Below are positions 26,281 to 35,290 of a stretch of DNA of 60,842 nucleotides, piece by piece. Under the pieces are notes generated by a model. The model saw only the letters and a list, made by a program, of their open reading frames with translations, searched no databases and was not told the DNA's origin. Position 1 is the first letter of the stretch. Every line of letters begins with the position of its first letter. The stretch covers positions 1 to 60,842 of the forward strand of contig NZ_NBDP01000037.1 of assembly GCF_004123845.1 (NCBI RefSeq), written 5' to 3'. This stretch comes from Allobosea sp. Tri-44 (lineage in GTDB: Bacteria > Pseudomonadota > Alphaproteobacteria > Rhizobiales > Beijerinckiaceae). Position numbers and translations under genes: made by a program.

Positions 26281-28041
26281 ATGCAGCGCACCCGGTCTTC
26301 ATTCGGCACCCGCTCCGTCATCGCTGTCGGCCTTTGGCTCGCCACGTCGATGCCAGCGACCGCGCAGACCATGGCGCCCGCACCCGAAGCTGCTACCGGC
26401 CGAACCGCCAAGACGCTTGGCACGGCGCAACGCTACATGGCCGCCGCCGCCAACCCGCTCGCCGCCTCGGCCGGCCGCGACATCCTGCGTGCCGGCGGCA
26501 GCGCGACCGATGCCGCGATCGCGATCCAGCTCGTGCTCAACCTGGTCGAGCCGCAGAGCTCGGGCATCGGCGGCGGCGCCTTCTTCGTCTACTGGGACGA
26601 GGCCGGCCGGAAACTGACCACACTCGATGGCCGCGAGACCGCGCCGAAGGCGGCCAAGCCCGAGCGTTTCCTCGGCACCGACGGCAAGCCGATGAAGTTC
26701 GTCGACGCCGTCGTCGGTGGCCGCTCGGTCGGCGTGCCCGGCACGGTCAGACTGCTTGAAGCGGCGCACCAGCGCTGGGGCAAGCTGCCCTGGGCCGAAG
26801 TCTTCGCCCCCGCGATCAAGCTGGCGGAGGAGGGCTTTGCGATCTCGCCGCGCCTCAACGGCCTGCTCGCATTGGAGAAGAACCTCGGCAAGGACGCCCG
26901 CGCCGCCGCCTATTTCTACGAGGCCGAAGGCAAGCCGAAAGCGGTCGGCACCGTCCTGAAGAACCCGGCCTTCGCTGAAACTCTGCGCGCGATTGCGGGG
27001 CGCGGCGCCGACGCCTTCTACGAGGGCGCGATCGCACAGGACATCGTCGCGACGGTGACCGGCCACACGACCAATCCCGGCGACATCACGCTGGACGACC
27101 TCACCACCTACAAGGTCGAGGAGCGTGCGCCGCTCTGCGGCCGCTATCGCGCCTATACGCTTTGCGGCATGGGCCCGCCGAGCTCGGGCGCCATCGCCGT
27201 GCAGCAGATTCTCGGCATCCTCGCGACCAAGGACATGGCTCGCCTCGGCGCCGGGGCCGAGGCGGCCCACTGGTTCGCCGAAGCCGGCAAGCTCGCCTTC
27301 GCCGACCGGGCGCTCTATCTCGGCGACCCCGCCTTCGTCAGCGTCCCGGCCGCCGGCCTGATCGACGAGGGCTACATCGGGGGTCGGGCCAAGCTCGTCA
27401 GCCCTGACAAGGCGATGGGCAAGGCCAGCGCCGGCGATCCGCCGAACAAGCGCGCTTTGCTGCTCGCCCCCTCCGAGGGGGTCGAGAACGGCACCAGCCA
27501 TATCTCGGTGATCGACGCCGCCGGCAATGCGGTCGCGATGACGACGACGATCGAGGACGGTTTCGGCGCGCGCCTGATGACCAAGGGCGGCTTCCTGCTC
27601 AACAACGAACTGACCGATTTCTCCTTCGCCCCCACCGAGGATGGCAAGCCGGTCGCCAACCGGGTCGAGCCCGGCAAGCGGCCGCGCTCGTCGATGGCGC
27701 CGACGATCGTCTTCGACGCCTTCGGCCGGCTCTATGCCGTCACCGGCTCGCCCGGCGGCAGCCAGATCATCGGCTATGTCGCCAAGACGCTGATCGCGCT
27801 GCTCGACTGGAAGATGGACCCGCAGCGCGCTGTCGACCTCGCCAATTTCGGCAACCGCAACGGGCCGACCGAGCTGGAGAAAAGCAGTGAGGCCGAAGCC
27901 TGGAAGGCCGCGCTGGAGGCCAAGGGCCACGATATCAGGTTGATCGAGATGACCTCGGGCATCCAGGCCATCGTCAAGACGCCAGAAGGCTATCTCGGCG
28001 GGGCCGACGGAAGGCGCGAGGGCGTGGCGGTCGGAGACTGA
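26281..28041 (+). CDS. ggt: Gamma-glutamyltransferase
   Basis: A 586-residue periplasmic Ntn-hydrolase that transfers or hydrolyses the gamma-glutamyl group of glutathione. The precursor self-cleaves before the catalytic threonine, T405 in 'ENGTSHISV', giving large and small subunits. A signal peptide (about 1-28, ending ATA) precedes the mature chain. 'SSGIGGGAFFVYWD', 'PPSSGAIAVQQIL' and the C-terminal 'GSPGGSQIIGYV' are family signatures. The GAGGAG ribosome binding site supports the ATG at 26281; the open frame begins at 26221. It is convergent with the next gene with no gap. Confidence 0.95.
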   Translation: MQRTRSSFGTRSVIAVGLWLATSMPATAQTMAPAPEAATGRTAKTLGTAQRYMAAAANPLAASAGRDILRAGGSATDAAIAIQLVLNLVEPQSSGIGGGAFFVYWDEAGRKLTTLDGRETAPKAAKPERFLGTDGKPMKFVDAVVGGRSVGVPGTVRLLEAAHQRWGKLPWAEVFAPAIKLAEEGFAISPRLNGLLALEKNLGKDARAAAYFYEAEGKPKAVGTVLKNPAFAETLRAIAGRGADAFYEGAIAQDIVATVTGHTTNPGDITLDDLTTYKVEERAPLCGRYRAYTLCGMGPPSSGAIAVQQILGILATKDMARLGAGAEAAHWFAEAGKLAFADRALYLGDPAFVSVPAAGLIDEGYIGGRAKLVSPDKAMGKASAGDPPNKRALLLAPSEGVENGTSHISVIDAAGNAVAMTTTIEDGFGARLMTKGGFLLNNELTDFSFAPTEDGKPVANRVEPGKRPRSSMAPTIVFDAFGRLYAVTGSPGGSQIIGYVAKTLIALLDWKMDPQRAVDLANFGNRNGPTELEKSSEAEAWKAALEAKGHDIRLIEMTSGIQAIVKTPEGYLGGADGRREGVAVGD

Positions 28042-28395
28042 TCAACGACAGCGCGCCAGACGCAAAGTCGGCTTGCCACGTTCCGACCAGACCAGCACGT
28101 CGCCGTCGCGCGCGAGGCTGAAGCGGCGCTTCTCCGTCATGCCTTCGCCATGGCAGGTCGCCGCGATGTCCCACCGGCCATTGCCGCCGCCGACACGATC
28201 GAAGCTGCAATAGAACTCGAAGCCATCGACACGGCGCGCGGTGAAACGCATGGCGATTTCGTCGGTCGTGCCGAGCTTGTTGCGGCACCAGGCAGCTTCA
28301 TTGGCCCAGCGGCCCGCATAGGCGGGCTCCTGAGCAGTCGCAGCATGAATCAGGCAAAGCGACGATAGGCTGATGAGCAAGGCATAGCGGAGCAT
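28042..28395 (-). CDS. Small secreted hypothetical protein
   Basis: A 117-residue protein with a clear signal peptide (about 1-21, ending ATA). The mature part contains four cysteines (in 'AAWCRN', 'EFYCSF', 'AATCHG' and 'LARCR'), an even number that suggests two disulfides in the periplasm. I do not recognise a named family; similar small four-Cys secreted proteins are common in Hyphomicrobiales. An alternative start five codons upstream (28410) is possible. Its stop abuts the ggt stop. Confidence 0.7.
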   Translation of the reverse strand: MLRYALLISLSSLCLIHAATAQEPAYAGRWANEAAWCRNKLGTTDEIAMRFTARRVDGFEFYCSFDRVGGGNGRWDIAATCHGEGMTEKRRFSLARDGDVLVWSERGKPTLRLARCR

Positions 28396-28455
28396 GGCAT
28401 CCCCCATCATGGTGACGATGCCAGATTTGGCGAAGTCAGACAGGTTTTGTCGAGG

Positions 28456-28941
28456 TCAGGCCCGCACGGGCTGCTTCGGCTCCCCGCCCGCCCCACGGCC
28501 CGCAATCACCCAGTAGACGAAGCCGGTTGCGGCGCCGACCAGGAAGAGCGCCGCCACGACCTGCAGTTCGCGAGCGCTCGGTGTCCGGGTCATGCCGAGC
28601 ATGGCAAGCGGCAGCAGCGACGCCAGTACCCCGGTGAGCCCGCTCTGGATCAGCCCGCTGCGCAGGCGGAACAGCTCGGACCCGACCGCGACCAGCACCA
28701 CCGGTAGGACCAGGATGGCGAAGCCGAGCCGGCCGAGCAGCGAAAAGGCCGCGGCGGCGGTCGGGCCGGGATCGAAGCCGCGCTCGGCCTGATCGAACAG
28801 CGCCGCGAGCAGGCGCTCGAAACCGCCGCCGATCAGCAGGCCGAGATCGGGCGAGGCGACGCCAGCGATCATCAGCGCAACCAACCCCGTGCCGATGGCG
28901 AACAGCAGCGCAAACGGAATCAACAGCAGCCAGCGCAGCAT
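28456..28941 (-). CDS. Hypothetical integral membrane protein
   Basis: A 161-residue protein with about four predicted membrane segments (roughly 5-28, 62-88, 98-116 and 126-147) and a short basic cytoplasmic end. No family is recognised. It starts 1 bp after the rlmN stop on the same strand, so it is almost certainly cotranscribed with rlmN, which does not reveal its function. Confidence 0.72.
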   Translation of the reverse strand: MLRWLLLIPFALLFAIGTGLVALMIAGVASPDLGLLIGGGFERLLAALFDQAERGFDPGPTAAAAFSLLGRLGFAILVLPVVLVAVGSELFRLRSGLIQSGLTGVLASLLPLAMLGMTRTPSARELQVVAALFLVGAATGFVYWVIAGRGAGGEPKQPVRA

Positions 28942-28942
28942 G

Positions 28943-30166
28943 TCAGTGCGCGACCGTCGCGGCTTCAGCCTCGTCCTGCTCCAGCATCAGCCGGGCACGC
29001 GCCGAAAGCTTCTCGGTCTCGCTTTTGAGCTGGCCGCAGGCGGCGAGGATGTCGCGGCCGCGCGGTGTGCGCACCGGCGAGGCATAGCCGGCCTTGAAGA
29101 CGATCTCGGAAAAGCGCTCGATCCGCTCCCAGTCGGAGCATTCATAGCGCGTGCCGGGCCAAGGATTGAACGGGATCAGGTTGATCTTGGCCGGGATGCC
29201 CTTGAGCAGGCGCACCAGTTCGCGCGCCTCGGCGTCGCTATCGTTGACTCCTTTGAGCATCACATATTCGAAGGTGATGCGCTTGGCATTCGACAGCCCC
29301 GGATAATTTCGGCAGGCCTCGAGCAGGTCCTTGATCGGGTACTTCTTGTTGAGCGGCACCAGTTCGTTGCGCAGCTCGTCGCGCACCGCATGCAGCGAAA
29401 TCGCCAGCATCGTGCCCATCTCGCCGCCGAGCGGGCCGATCTGCGGCACGACGCCCGAGGTCGAGACGGTGATCCGCCGCCGGCCGAGCGACAGGCCCTG
29501 ATCGTCGGAGATCACGCCGATCGCGTCGCGCACGCCGTCGAAATTGTAGAGCGGCTCGCCCATGCCCATGAAGACGATGTTCGAAATGAACCGCCCGCCA
29601 TCATTGGGAACGAAGGCGCCTTCCGGCGCGCTGCGGTTCGGGAAATCGCCGAGTCGGTCGCGCGCCACCATCAGCTGCGTGACGATTTCCTCGGTGGTGA
29701 GGTTGCGTACGAGGCGCTGCGTGCCGGTATGGCAGAAGGTGCAGGTCAGCGTGCAACCGACCTGGCTGGAGACGCAGAGCGTGCCGCGATCGACCTCCGG
29801 GATGTAGACGCATTCGATCTCGGCGCCGCGGTCGCGCGGGCCGGTCGGCGCCATCCGCAGCAGCCATTTGCGGGTGCCATCGGTCGAGACCTGCTCGGCG
29901 GTGACCTCGGGCAGGTCGAGCGTGAAATGCTCGGCGAGCTGCGCGCGCAGGCCCTTGCCGATCGTCGTCATCTCCTGGAAGTCGCGGACGCCGTAATGGT
30001 AGATCCAGTTCCAGAGCTGGCCGACGCGCATGCGCCGCTCCTTCTCGGGAACACCAATCTCGGCCAGCGCCTCGGCGAGGCCGGCGCGCGTGCGCCCGGC
30101 CAGTGACGGCCGCCGCATAACAGGTTCAGCCGCCGGGAGGGCGGCTTCAGCAACAGAGAGATTCAT
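28943..30166 (-). CDS. rlmN: 23S rRNA/tRNA adenine C2-methyltransferase RlmN
   Basis: A 407-residue radical-SAM enzyme that methylates C2 of A2503 in 23S rRNA and A37 in some tRNAs. The radical-SAM cluster motif CxxxCxxC is C138, C142 and C145. The second catalytic cysteine is C377 in 'ILAACGQL'; the methyl-carrying Cys lies in 'SDWERIERFSEI...' upstream region by family knowledge, but that residue reads differently here, so the assignment of C377 is by position. 'MGMGEPLYNFDGV' and 'ISLHAVRDELRNELVPLNKKYPI' are diagnostic. It heads a pair with a small membrane protein gene. Confidence 0.95.
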   Translation of the reverse strand: MNLSVAEAALPAAEPVMRRPSLAGRTRAGLAEALAEIGVPEKERRMRVGQLWNWIYHYGVRDFQEMTTIGKGLRAQLAEHFTLDLPEVTAEQVSTDGTRKWLLRMAPTGPRDRGAEIECVYIPEVDRGTLCVSSQVGCTLTCTFCHTGTQRLVRNLTTEEIVTQLMVARDRLGDFPNRSAPEGAFVPNDGGRFISNIVFMGMGEPLYNFDGVRDAIGVISDDQGLSLGRRRITVSTSGVVPQIGPLGGEMGTMLAISLHAVRDELRNELVPLNKKYPIKDLLEACRNYPGLSNAKRITFEYVMLKGVNDSDAEARELVRLLKGIPAKINLIPFNPWPGTRYECSDWERIERFSEIVFKAGYASPVRTPRGRDILAACGQLKSETEKLSARARLMLEQDEAEAATVAH

Positions 30167-30245
30167 CGGAACTCGGCTCGCAACGGGCGATCTCGCCCGG
30201 AATTGGCCGCCTCATAGCACGAGAGCGGCCTATCGCGAAATCACC

Positions 30246-30851
30246 TTACTTGCAGGCGTCCTCGGCCCGCTTGACGATCTGCGAGATGCCGGCGAGCGAA
30301 TACTTGTCGCTGGTCGGGTTGCCGCGCTTCGAGGTGCCCTTGATCTCGAGCCCGGCGCCCTTGCGCAGCGCATCCAGCATGCGGCCTTCCTCAGCCGGAT
30401 TCTTCAGCCAGACATTCTGGCCCTTGGCGACCAGCGCGAAGCGATCACTGCCGATGATCGCCTGATGCTCGACATCTTCCTTGAGGTCGAAATTCATCAC
30501 CAGGCTGATCTCGTTGCGCACGCCCTCGCCCGGGCGGCTTGAGATGAACAGCAGCCCCTCGACATCCTTGAGATTGGCGGGGATGCGGGTTTCAGCCTTG
30601 GACAAAGCGTAGCAGATCTTGGAGCGGCCCTGCTGCGACGAAAAGGCCTGCCATTTGCCGGCCGTTTCGAGCAGGAGTGCCTGGCCCTGCCCGCCGGCTG
30701 CGGCGGTCTTCGCCGGCGCCGGCTTGCTGGCGGGGGCACGCTGCGCCTGCGCTTGTGCCGAAGTGCCCGCAAAGATCAGGGCCGCCAGACCGAGCAGGGC
30801 AGCGGCCTGGAGCGAAAGGCGGGCGGAGGAGAGAGCCGGAATGCGAATCAT
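30246..30851 (-). CDS. Invasion-associated locus B (IalB)-like protein
   Basis: A 201-residue exported protein resembling the IalB family first described in Bartonella and widespread in Hyphomicrobiales. A signal peptide (about 1-34, ending AQA) is followed by an Ala/Pro/Lys linker and a beta-rich domain, with cysteines in 'SKICYALSKAE' and at the C-terminus ('EDACK') that may pair. The name does not imply invasion in this organism. It stands alone, with an AT-rich spacer upstream and rlmN downstream. Confidence 0.75.
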   Translation of the reverse strand: MIRIPALSSARLSLQAAALLGLAALIFAGTSAQAQAQRAPASKPAPAKTAAAGGQGQALLLETAGKWQAFSSQQGRSKICYALSKAETRIPANLKDVEGLLFISSRPGEGVRNEISLVMNFDLKEDVEHQAIIGSDRFALVAKGQNVWLKNPAEEGRMLDALRKGAGLEIKGTSKRGNPTSDKYSLAGISQIVKRAEDACK

Positions 30852-31105
30852 GGATCGCCACTAACCAACAAAAATCTTAACGCCGAATGGAGAATGCGCG
30901 GGATCGGCGATCCGGATTGACGCAGTGCGCCGGATAGAATGTCACGATCCTGGCGAAAATGCGAATGCTCGCAGCCCATGCGCCGATCGGACGAGGCGTT
31001 CTCCTTCAATAGTTTAGGGACGGCTTCGGCCTGGTTCCGTTCGCCCGCAGCTTGTGCCAGCCTTGGGCGAACGCGACGGGACCAGCCGAGGAAGTTGGAG
31101 GATCG

Positions 31106-32077
31106 ATGAAGGCGCTGCTGTGCGAGGCCCTCGGGCCAGCGGAGAATCTGGTGATCCGCGACTTGCCCGAACCGAAGCCCGGAGCCGGCGAGATCGCGAT
31201 CCAGGTGAGGGCTGCAGCGCTCAACTTCTTCGACACGTTGGTGATCCAGGGCCGCTACCAGGTGAAGCCGCCGCTGCCCTTCTCGCCCTCGGCCGAATGC
31301 GCCGGCGTGGTCAGCGCCATCGGCGACGGCGTTACCGACTGGCAGGTCGGCGAGCGCGCCGCCGCCTGGCTCGGCCATGGCGCGGCCCGCGAGATCGTCG
31401 TCGTTCCAACCGAAGCGGCGATCAGGATTCCCGACAAGCTGAGCGATCATCAGGCTGCCGGCCTCTTCGTCACCTATGGCACGGCAATGCACGGGCTGAT
31501 CCAGCGGGGCGAGGTCAGGCCGGGCGAAACGCTCGCCATCCTCGGCGCCGCGGGTGGCGCCGGCCTCGCCGCGGTCGAGATCGGCGCTCTGCTCGGCGCA
31601 AAGGTGATCGCCTGCGCCTCCTCGCCGGAAAAGCTCGCGCTCGCTCGCGAGCATGGTGCGCAGGAGGGGCTGGACTACGCTGCCGACGACCTCCGGGCGG
31701 GTCTGCGGCGCCTCGCTCCCGGCGGTGTGGACACGCTCTACGACACGGTCGGCGGCGAGCTCGCCGAGCCGGCACTGCGGTCAATGGGTTGGGGCGGGCG
31801 CTATCTCGTCGTCGGCTTCGCCGGCGGCGAGATCCCGAAAATCCCGCTCAACCTGCTGCTGTTGAAGGGCTGCGACCTGCGCGGTGTGTTCTGGGGCGAT
31901 TTCGTCAGGCGCGATCCGGCCGGCCACCGCGCCAATATGGAGCGCCTGCTCGCCTGGGCCGCCAACGGCAAAATCCGCGCTCATGTAAACGCCGCCTTCC
32001 CGCTGGAGCAGGCGGCGGAAGCGCTCGCGCTGATCGCCGGCCGCAAGGTCCAGGGCAAGGTCGTGCTGATTCCCTGA
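31106..32077 (+). CDS. NADPH:quinone oxidoreductase family protein
   Basis: A 323-residue zinc-free MDR protein of the quinone oxidoreductase type. It shows 'AAALNFFDTLVIQGRYQVKPPLPF', the conserved 'SAECAGVVSAIGDGV' and the nucleotide-binding 'LAILGAAGGAGLAAVEIG'. It has neither catalytic nor structural zinc cysteines. The ATG at 31106 has a TTGGAGG ribosome binding site; the frame is open from 31052. It is convergent with the YkvA gene, 4 bp away. The substrate is unknown; quinones or enones fit the family. Confidence 0.88.
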   Translation: MKALLCEALGPAENLVIRDLPEPKPGAGEIAIQVRAAALNFFDTLVIQGRYQVKPPLPFSPSAECAGVVSAIGDGVTDWQVGERAAAWLGHGAAREIVVVPTEAAIRIPDKLSDHQAAGLFVTYGTAMHGLIQRGEVRPGETLAILGAAGGAGLAAVEIGALLGAKVIACASSPEKLALAREHGAQEGLDYAADDLRAGLRRLAPGGVDTLYDTVGGELAEPALRSMGWGGRYLVVGFAGGEIPKIPLNLLLLKGCDLRGVFWGDFVRRDPAGHRANMERLLAWAANGKIRAHVNAAFPLEQAAEALALIAGRKVQGKVVLIP

Positions 32078-32081
32078 CCGA

Positions 32082-32462
32082 TCAGAGATCGGTCAGCATC
32101 TCCCTGGCCTTGTCGCGATGCTGTTGGGTGATCGAGCCGGCGACGGCGGCGAGCGCCGCCGCGATCACCGCAGCATCGTCGGTGAAGCCGAGCAGCGGCA
32201 TCACGTCGGGAAGCGCATCGATCGGCAGCACGAAATAGCCGAGCGCCGCCAGCAGCGTCAGCTTGACGCGCCGTGGTGTCGACGGGTCACGCGTGCAAAC
32301 CCAGGCAGCGAGCAAATCCTCGGCGAAGGGGATGCGCTTCGCCACCCGCTTCAGCCGCCCGATGAACTCGGACCCGAAACGCGCCTCGTCGCGCAGGCTC
32401 TTGCGGATCGCCGCCATCTCCTCGGGGCTGAAACGCTGGCCGAAGCCGAAGCTGTCGCTCAT
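32082..32462 (-). CDS. YkvA family (DUF1232) membrane protein
   Basis: A 126-residue protein of the YkvA/DUF1232 family. The signature 'LLAALGYFVLPIDALPDVMPLLGFTDDAAVI' forms the conserved hydrophobic core, flanked by a basic N-terminal half and a short C-terminal helix. The family is of unknown function, probably membrane-associated. It is divergent from the SDR gene at 32636. Confidence 0.88.
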   Translation of the reverse strand: MSDSFGFGQRFSPEEMAAIRKSLRDEARFGSEFIGRLKRVAKRIPFAEDLLAAWVCTRDPSTPRRVKLTLLAALGYFVLPIDALPDVMPLLGFTDDAAVIAAALAAVAGSITQQHRDKAREMLTDL

Positions 32463-32635
32463 CCATCCTCTCCCTTTGGCAGGCTACCTCTATAGTCCGC
32501 CGTCGACGCAAAAATGTGGCCCCGCATGAAGGGCTGCACAAGGGATCGACCCAGAATCGCACGCGCAATCCGCTTGGATAGCGAGCATCGCGCCTCTAAA
32601 GCCGTTCCAGCAATGTCAAAAGATCAGGGGACGCC

Positions 32636-33421
32636 ATGAAGCTCGACTCCTCCATCGCCGCCATCGTCACCGGCGGCGCCTCCGGCCTCGGCGAGGGCAC
32701 CGCCCGCATGCTCGCCAGCCATGGCGTCAAGGTCGCCCTGTTCGATCTCAACGCCGAGCGCGGCGAAGAGGTCGCCAGGGAGATCGGCGGGCTGTTCTGC
32801 CCCTGCGACGTCACCAGCGAGCAATCGGTTGACGCGGCCCTGCAGAAGGCGCGCGCCGCCCACGGCGTCGCCCGGATCGTCGTCAACTGCGCCGGCATCG
32901 CGCCGGGCCGCCGCGTCGTCTCGAAGAAGCGCGACACCGGCGAACTCGTCGCCCATGATGTCGCCACCTTCGAGAAAGCGGTCGCGATCAATCTCACCGG
33001 CACCTTCCGCCTGATCGCCAAATCGGCGGTCGCGCTCGCCGCGCTCGATCCGGTCACCGAAGATGGCGGGCGCGGTGTCTTCGTCTGCACCGCCTCCGTC
33101 GCCGCTGAGGACGGCCAGATCGGCCAGGCCGCCTATGCCGCCTCCAAGGCCGGCGTCGTCGGCCTGACCCTGCCTGTCGCGCGCGATCTCGCCGGGGTCG
33201 GCATCCGCGTCGTCACGATCATGCCCGGCCTGTTCGAGACACCGATGTTCGCCGGCCTGCCGGACGAGGCCCGCGCCTCGCTCGCCGTCTCGGTGCCGCA
33301 TCCCTCGCGCCTCGGCCGGCCCTCGGAATATGCCGCTCTGGTCAAGAGCATCGTCGAGAACGACATGCTGAACGGCACCGCGATCCGCCTCGACGGCGCC
33401 ATCCGTCTGGCGCCGAAGTAA
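32636..33421 (+). CDS. SDR 3-hydroxyacyl-CoA dehydrogenase-like
   Basis: A 261-residue short-chain dehydrogenase resembling 3-hydroxy-2-methylbutyryl-CoA / type II 3-hydroxyacyl-CoA dehydrogenase (HSD17B10 group). The cofactor motif is TGGASGLG (12-19), D37 ends strand 2 and points to NAD(H), and catalytic S154, Y167 and K171 are present. The long insert after 'NCAGIAPGRRV' and the end 'LNGTAIRLDGAIRL' fit that group. Likely role: fatty acid or branched-chain amino acid breakdown. An AGGGG sits before the ATG. Convergent with the LysR gene, 10 bp away. Confidence 0.85.
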   Translation: MKLDSSIAAIVTGGASGLGEGTARMLASHGVKVALFDLNAERGEEVAREIGGLFCPCDVTSEQSVDAALQKARAAHGVARIVVNCAGIAPGRRVVSKKRDTGELVAHDVATFEKAVAINLTGTFRLIAKSAVALAALDPVTEDGGRGVFVCTASVAAEDGQIGQAAYAASKAGVVGLTLPVARDLAGVGIRVVTIMPGLFETPMFAGLPDEARASLAVSVPHPSRLGRPSEYAALVKSIVENDMLNGTAIRLDGAIRLAPK

Positions 33422-33431
33422 TCAGACGAAC

Positions 33432-34325
33432 CTAGCGCAACCTCGTCCTGGCGAAATCGATGAAGGCTCGCAGCTTCGGTAGGACCTGGTGGCGCGAGGG
33501 GAAGTAGAGGAAGAAACCCGGCGTCTGCGGGCAGAACGGCTCCAGCACGCGCTCCAGCAGGCCGCGTTGGCAAAGCGGCTCGGCGACGGGATCGAGCATG
33601 TAAGCGAGACCCAAGCCCATCACCGCGGCCGAGATCATCACATTCGCCTCGTTCGCGATGATCGGCCCGTCGACGGCGATCGCGAATTCTCGCCTGCCCT
33701 CTTCGAACTCCCAACGGTAGAGGCTGCGGTCGCTCTGGCGGAAATTGATGCAGGCGTGCCGCTTGAGCTCCTCCGGGCGCTGCGGCCGGCCATGCCTGGC
33801 GAAATAGTCGGGCGAGCCGACCACGGCGAGTCGGAACGGCGCGCTCAATGGCACCGCAACCATGTCAGCCTCGACCAGTTCGCCGATGCGGATACCGGCG
33901 TCGAACCCCTCCGTGACGATATTGGCGAGCCGGTCGTCGACATGGATCTCGACCTGGACCTCCGGATAGCGCGCGCAGAAATCGGCGAGGATCGGCTCGA
34001 TCAGGCTCGGCAACGCCACGCGCGGCACATTCAGCCGCAGCAGGCCGCTCGGCCGGTCGCCGAGGCTCGCCACTTCCCGGAAGGCTGCGAGGATGTCGTC
34101 GACCGCCGGCCGCGCCCGCTCAAGGAAACGCCGCCCCGCCTCCGTCGGCGCAACATCGCGGGTGGTGCGCGCCAATAGCGCGACGCCGGCCCGCTGTTCC
34201 AGCGCCCGCACGCTCTGGCTGATGGCGGAGGGCGTGACGCCGAGCGCCGCTGCCGCAGCAGTGAAGGAGCGCTTCTCCGCCACGGTCAGAAGGGCCACTA
34301 ACCCATCGAGATCGCTACGCTGCAT
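33432..34325 (-). CDS. LysR family transcriptional regulator
   Basis: A 297-residue LysR-type regulator: an N-terminal winged helix-turn-helix ('FTAAAAALGVTPSAISQSVRALEQRAGVALLARTTR' region, about 18-55) and a substrate-binding domain from about residue 90. 'FREVASLGDRPSGLLRLNVPR' is typical of the group that controls divergently encoded oxidoreductases. I chose the ATG at 34325; the frame extends 35 codons upstream through non-conserved sequence. It is divergent from a Tat-type SDR gene with a 104-bp spacer holding an inverted repeat, so it probably regulates that gene and itself. Confidence 0.92.
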   Translation of the reverse strand: MQRSDLDGLVALLTVAEKRSFTAAAAALGVTPSAISQSVRALEQRAGVALLARTTRDVAPTEAGRRFLERARPAVDDILAAFREVASLGDRPSGLLRLNVPRVALPSLIEPILADFCARYPEVQVEIHVDDRLANIVTEGFDAGIRIGELVEADMVAVPLSAPFRLAVVGSPDYFARHGRPQRPEELKRHACINFRQSDRSLYRWEFEEGRREFAIAVDGPIIANEANVMISAAVMGLGLAYMLDPVAEPLCQRGLLERVLEPFCPQTPGFFLYFPSRHQVLPKLRAFIDFARTRLR

Positions 34326-34337
34326 TATGTAGCAGTA

Positions 34338-34354
34338 CTGAAAGATACATTCAG
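34338..34354. promoter_or_regulatory. Candidate LysR-type binding site
   Basis: Inverted repeat CTGAA (34338-34342), 7-bp spacer, TTCAG (34350-34354), in the 104-bp AT-rich spacer between the divergent LysR and SDR genes, 13 bp from the LysR start codon. The geometry suits autoregulation. Confidence 0.35.
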
Positions 34355-34429
34355 AATACAGCGGATTATCGTATAAATCGGGCGTGGTTAGGGTTCCTGC
34401 ATCCGCCAACACCTCCGCGGGAGAACCCA

Positions 34430-35281
34430 ATGACCAATGTGACCAACGATCGCCGGGTCTTCATCCGCAGCGCCATGGCCGCCGGCCTCGGCGTCGGCCT
34501 GATCGCCACCGCCGGCGCCCAGGAGGCGCCTGCAGGCCTCTTTGCCGGCAAGGTCGTGCTGATCACCGGCGCGACCTCTGGCATCGGTCGTATCACGGCC
34601 GAGCTCTTCGCCGCGCAGGGCGCGAAAGTCGCCTTCTGCGGCCGGCGCGAAGCGCTCGGCCGCGAGGTCGAGGCCGGCATCCGCGCGAAAGGCGGCGATG
34701 CCTTCTATGTCCGGGCCGATGTCCGTGACGAAGGAGAGGTCAAGGCCTTCGTCGATGCCGCGATCGCCCGCTATGGCCGGCTCGACATCGCCTTCAACAA
34801 TGCCGGCGCCGACAGGCCGCCTGCTCCGATCGCCGAGACGGTCGCTAGCGGCTTCGACGATCTGATCGCCACCAATCTGCGCGGCGTCTTCCTCGCCATG
34901 AAGCACGAATTGCCGCATCTGGTCCGGACGAAGGGCGCTGTCATCAACATGGCCTCGATCGGCGGCCGCCACGCCTTCCCGAACATCGTCGGCTACGGCG
35001 CTTCCAAGGCGGCGGTGATCCACATGACCAAAGCGGCCGCGCAGGAATACGGCCTCGACGTCCGCGTCAACGCGATCGCGCCCGGGCCGATCGAGACGGC
35101 CATGCTCGAGCGCGTCCGCCGCGACTGGAAGGTGACGAGCGAGCAACTCGCCAGCGCCTATCCGGCCAAGCGCATCGGCCAGCCGGAGGAAGTCGCCGAG
35201 CTCGTGCTCTGGTTGGCGAGCCCGGCCGCATCCTATGTCAACGGCCAGACCGTCGGCGTCGACGGCGGCGGACTGGCGTAA
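34430..35281 (+). CDS. SDR oxidoreductase with Tat-like signal peptide
   Basis: A 283-residue classical SDR. The cofactor motif TGATSGIG starts near residue 46, with a NNAG motif, a catalytic Ser in 'NMASIGGR' and 'YGASK'. Before the SDR domain is a 30-residue N-terminus with RR at 8-9 (RRVFIRS), a mildly hydrophobic stretch and a likely cleavage site after TAGA. This has the layout of a twin-arginine signal, which would export the folded, cofactor-loaded enzyme to the periplasm; most SDRs are cytoplasmic. A GGGAG precedes the ATG. Likely controlled by the divergent LysR gene. Confidence 0.85.
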   Translation: MTNVTNDRRVFIRSAMAAGLGVGLIATAGAQEAPAGLFAGKVVLITGATSGIGRITAELFAAQGAKVAFCGRREALGREVEAGIRAKGGDAFYVRADVRDEGEVKAFVDAAIARYGRLDIAFNNAGADRPPAPIAETVASGFDDLIATNLRGVFLAMKHELPHLVRTKGAVINMASIGGRHAFPNIVGYGASKAAVIHMTKAAAQEYGLDVRVNAIAPGPIETAMLERVRRDWKVTSEQLASAYPAKRIGQPEEVAELVLWLASPAASYVNGQTVGVDGGGLA

Positions 35282-35290
35282 CGGAGGCGC

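Noticed and set aside
32526..32639. 37-codon frame whose TGA overlaps the ATG of the SDR at 32636
   Set aside because: The SDR has its own AGGGG ribosome binding site and the small frame lacks one; such overlaps arise by chance in high-GC DNA.
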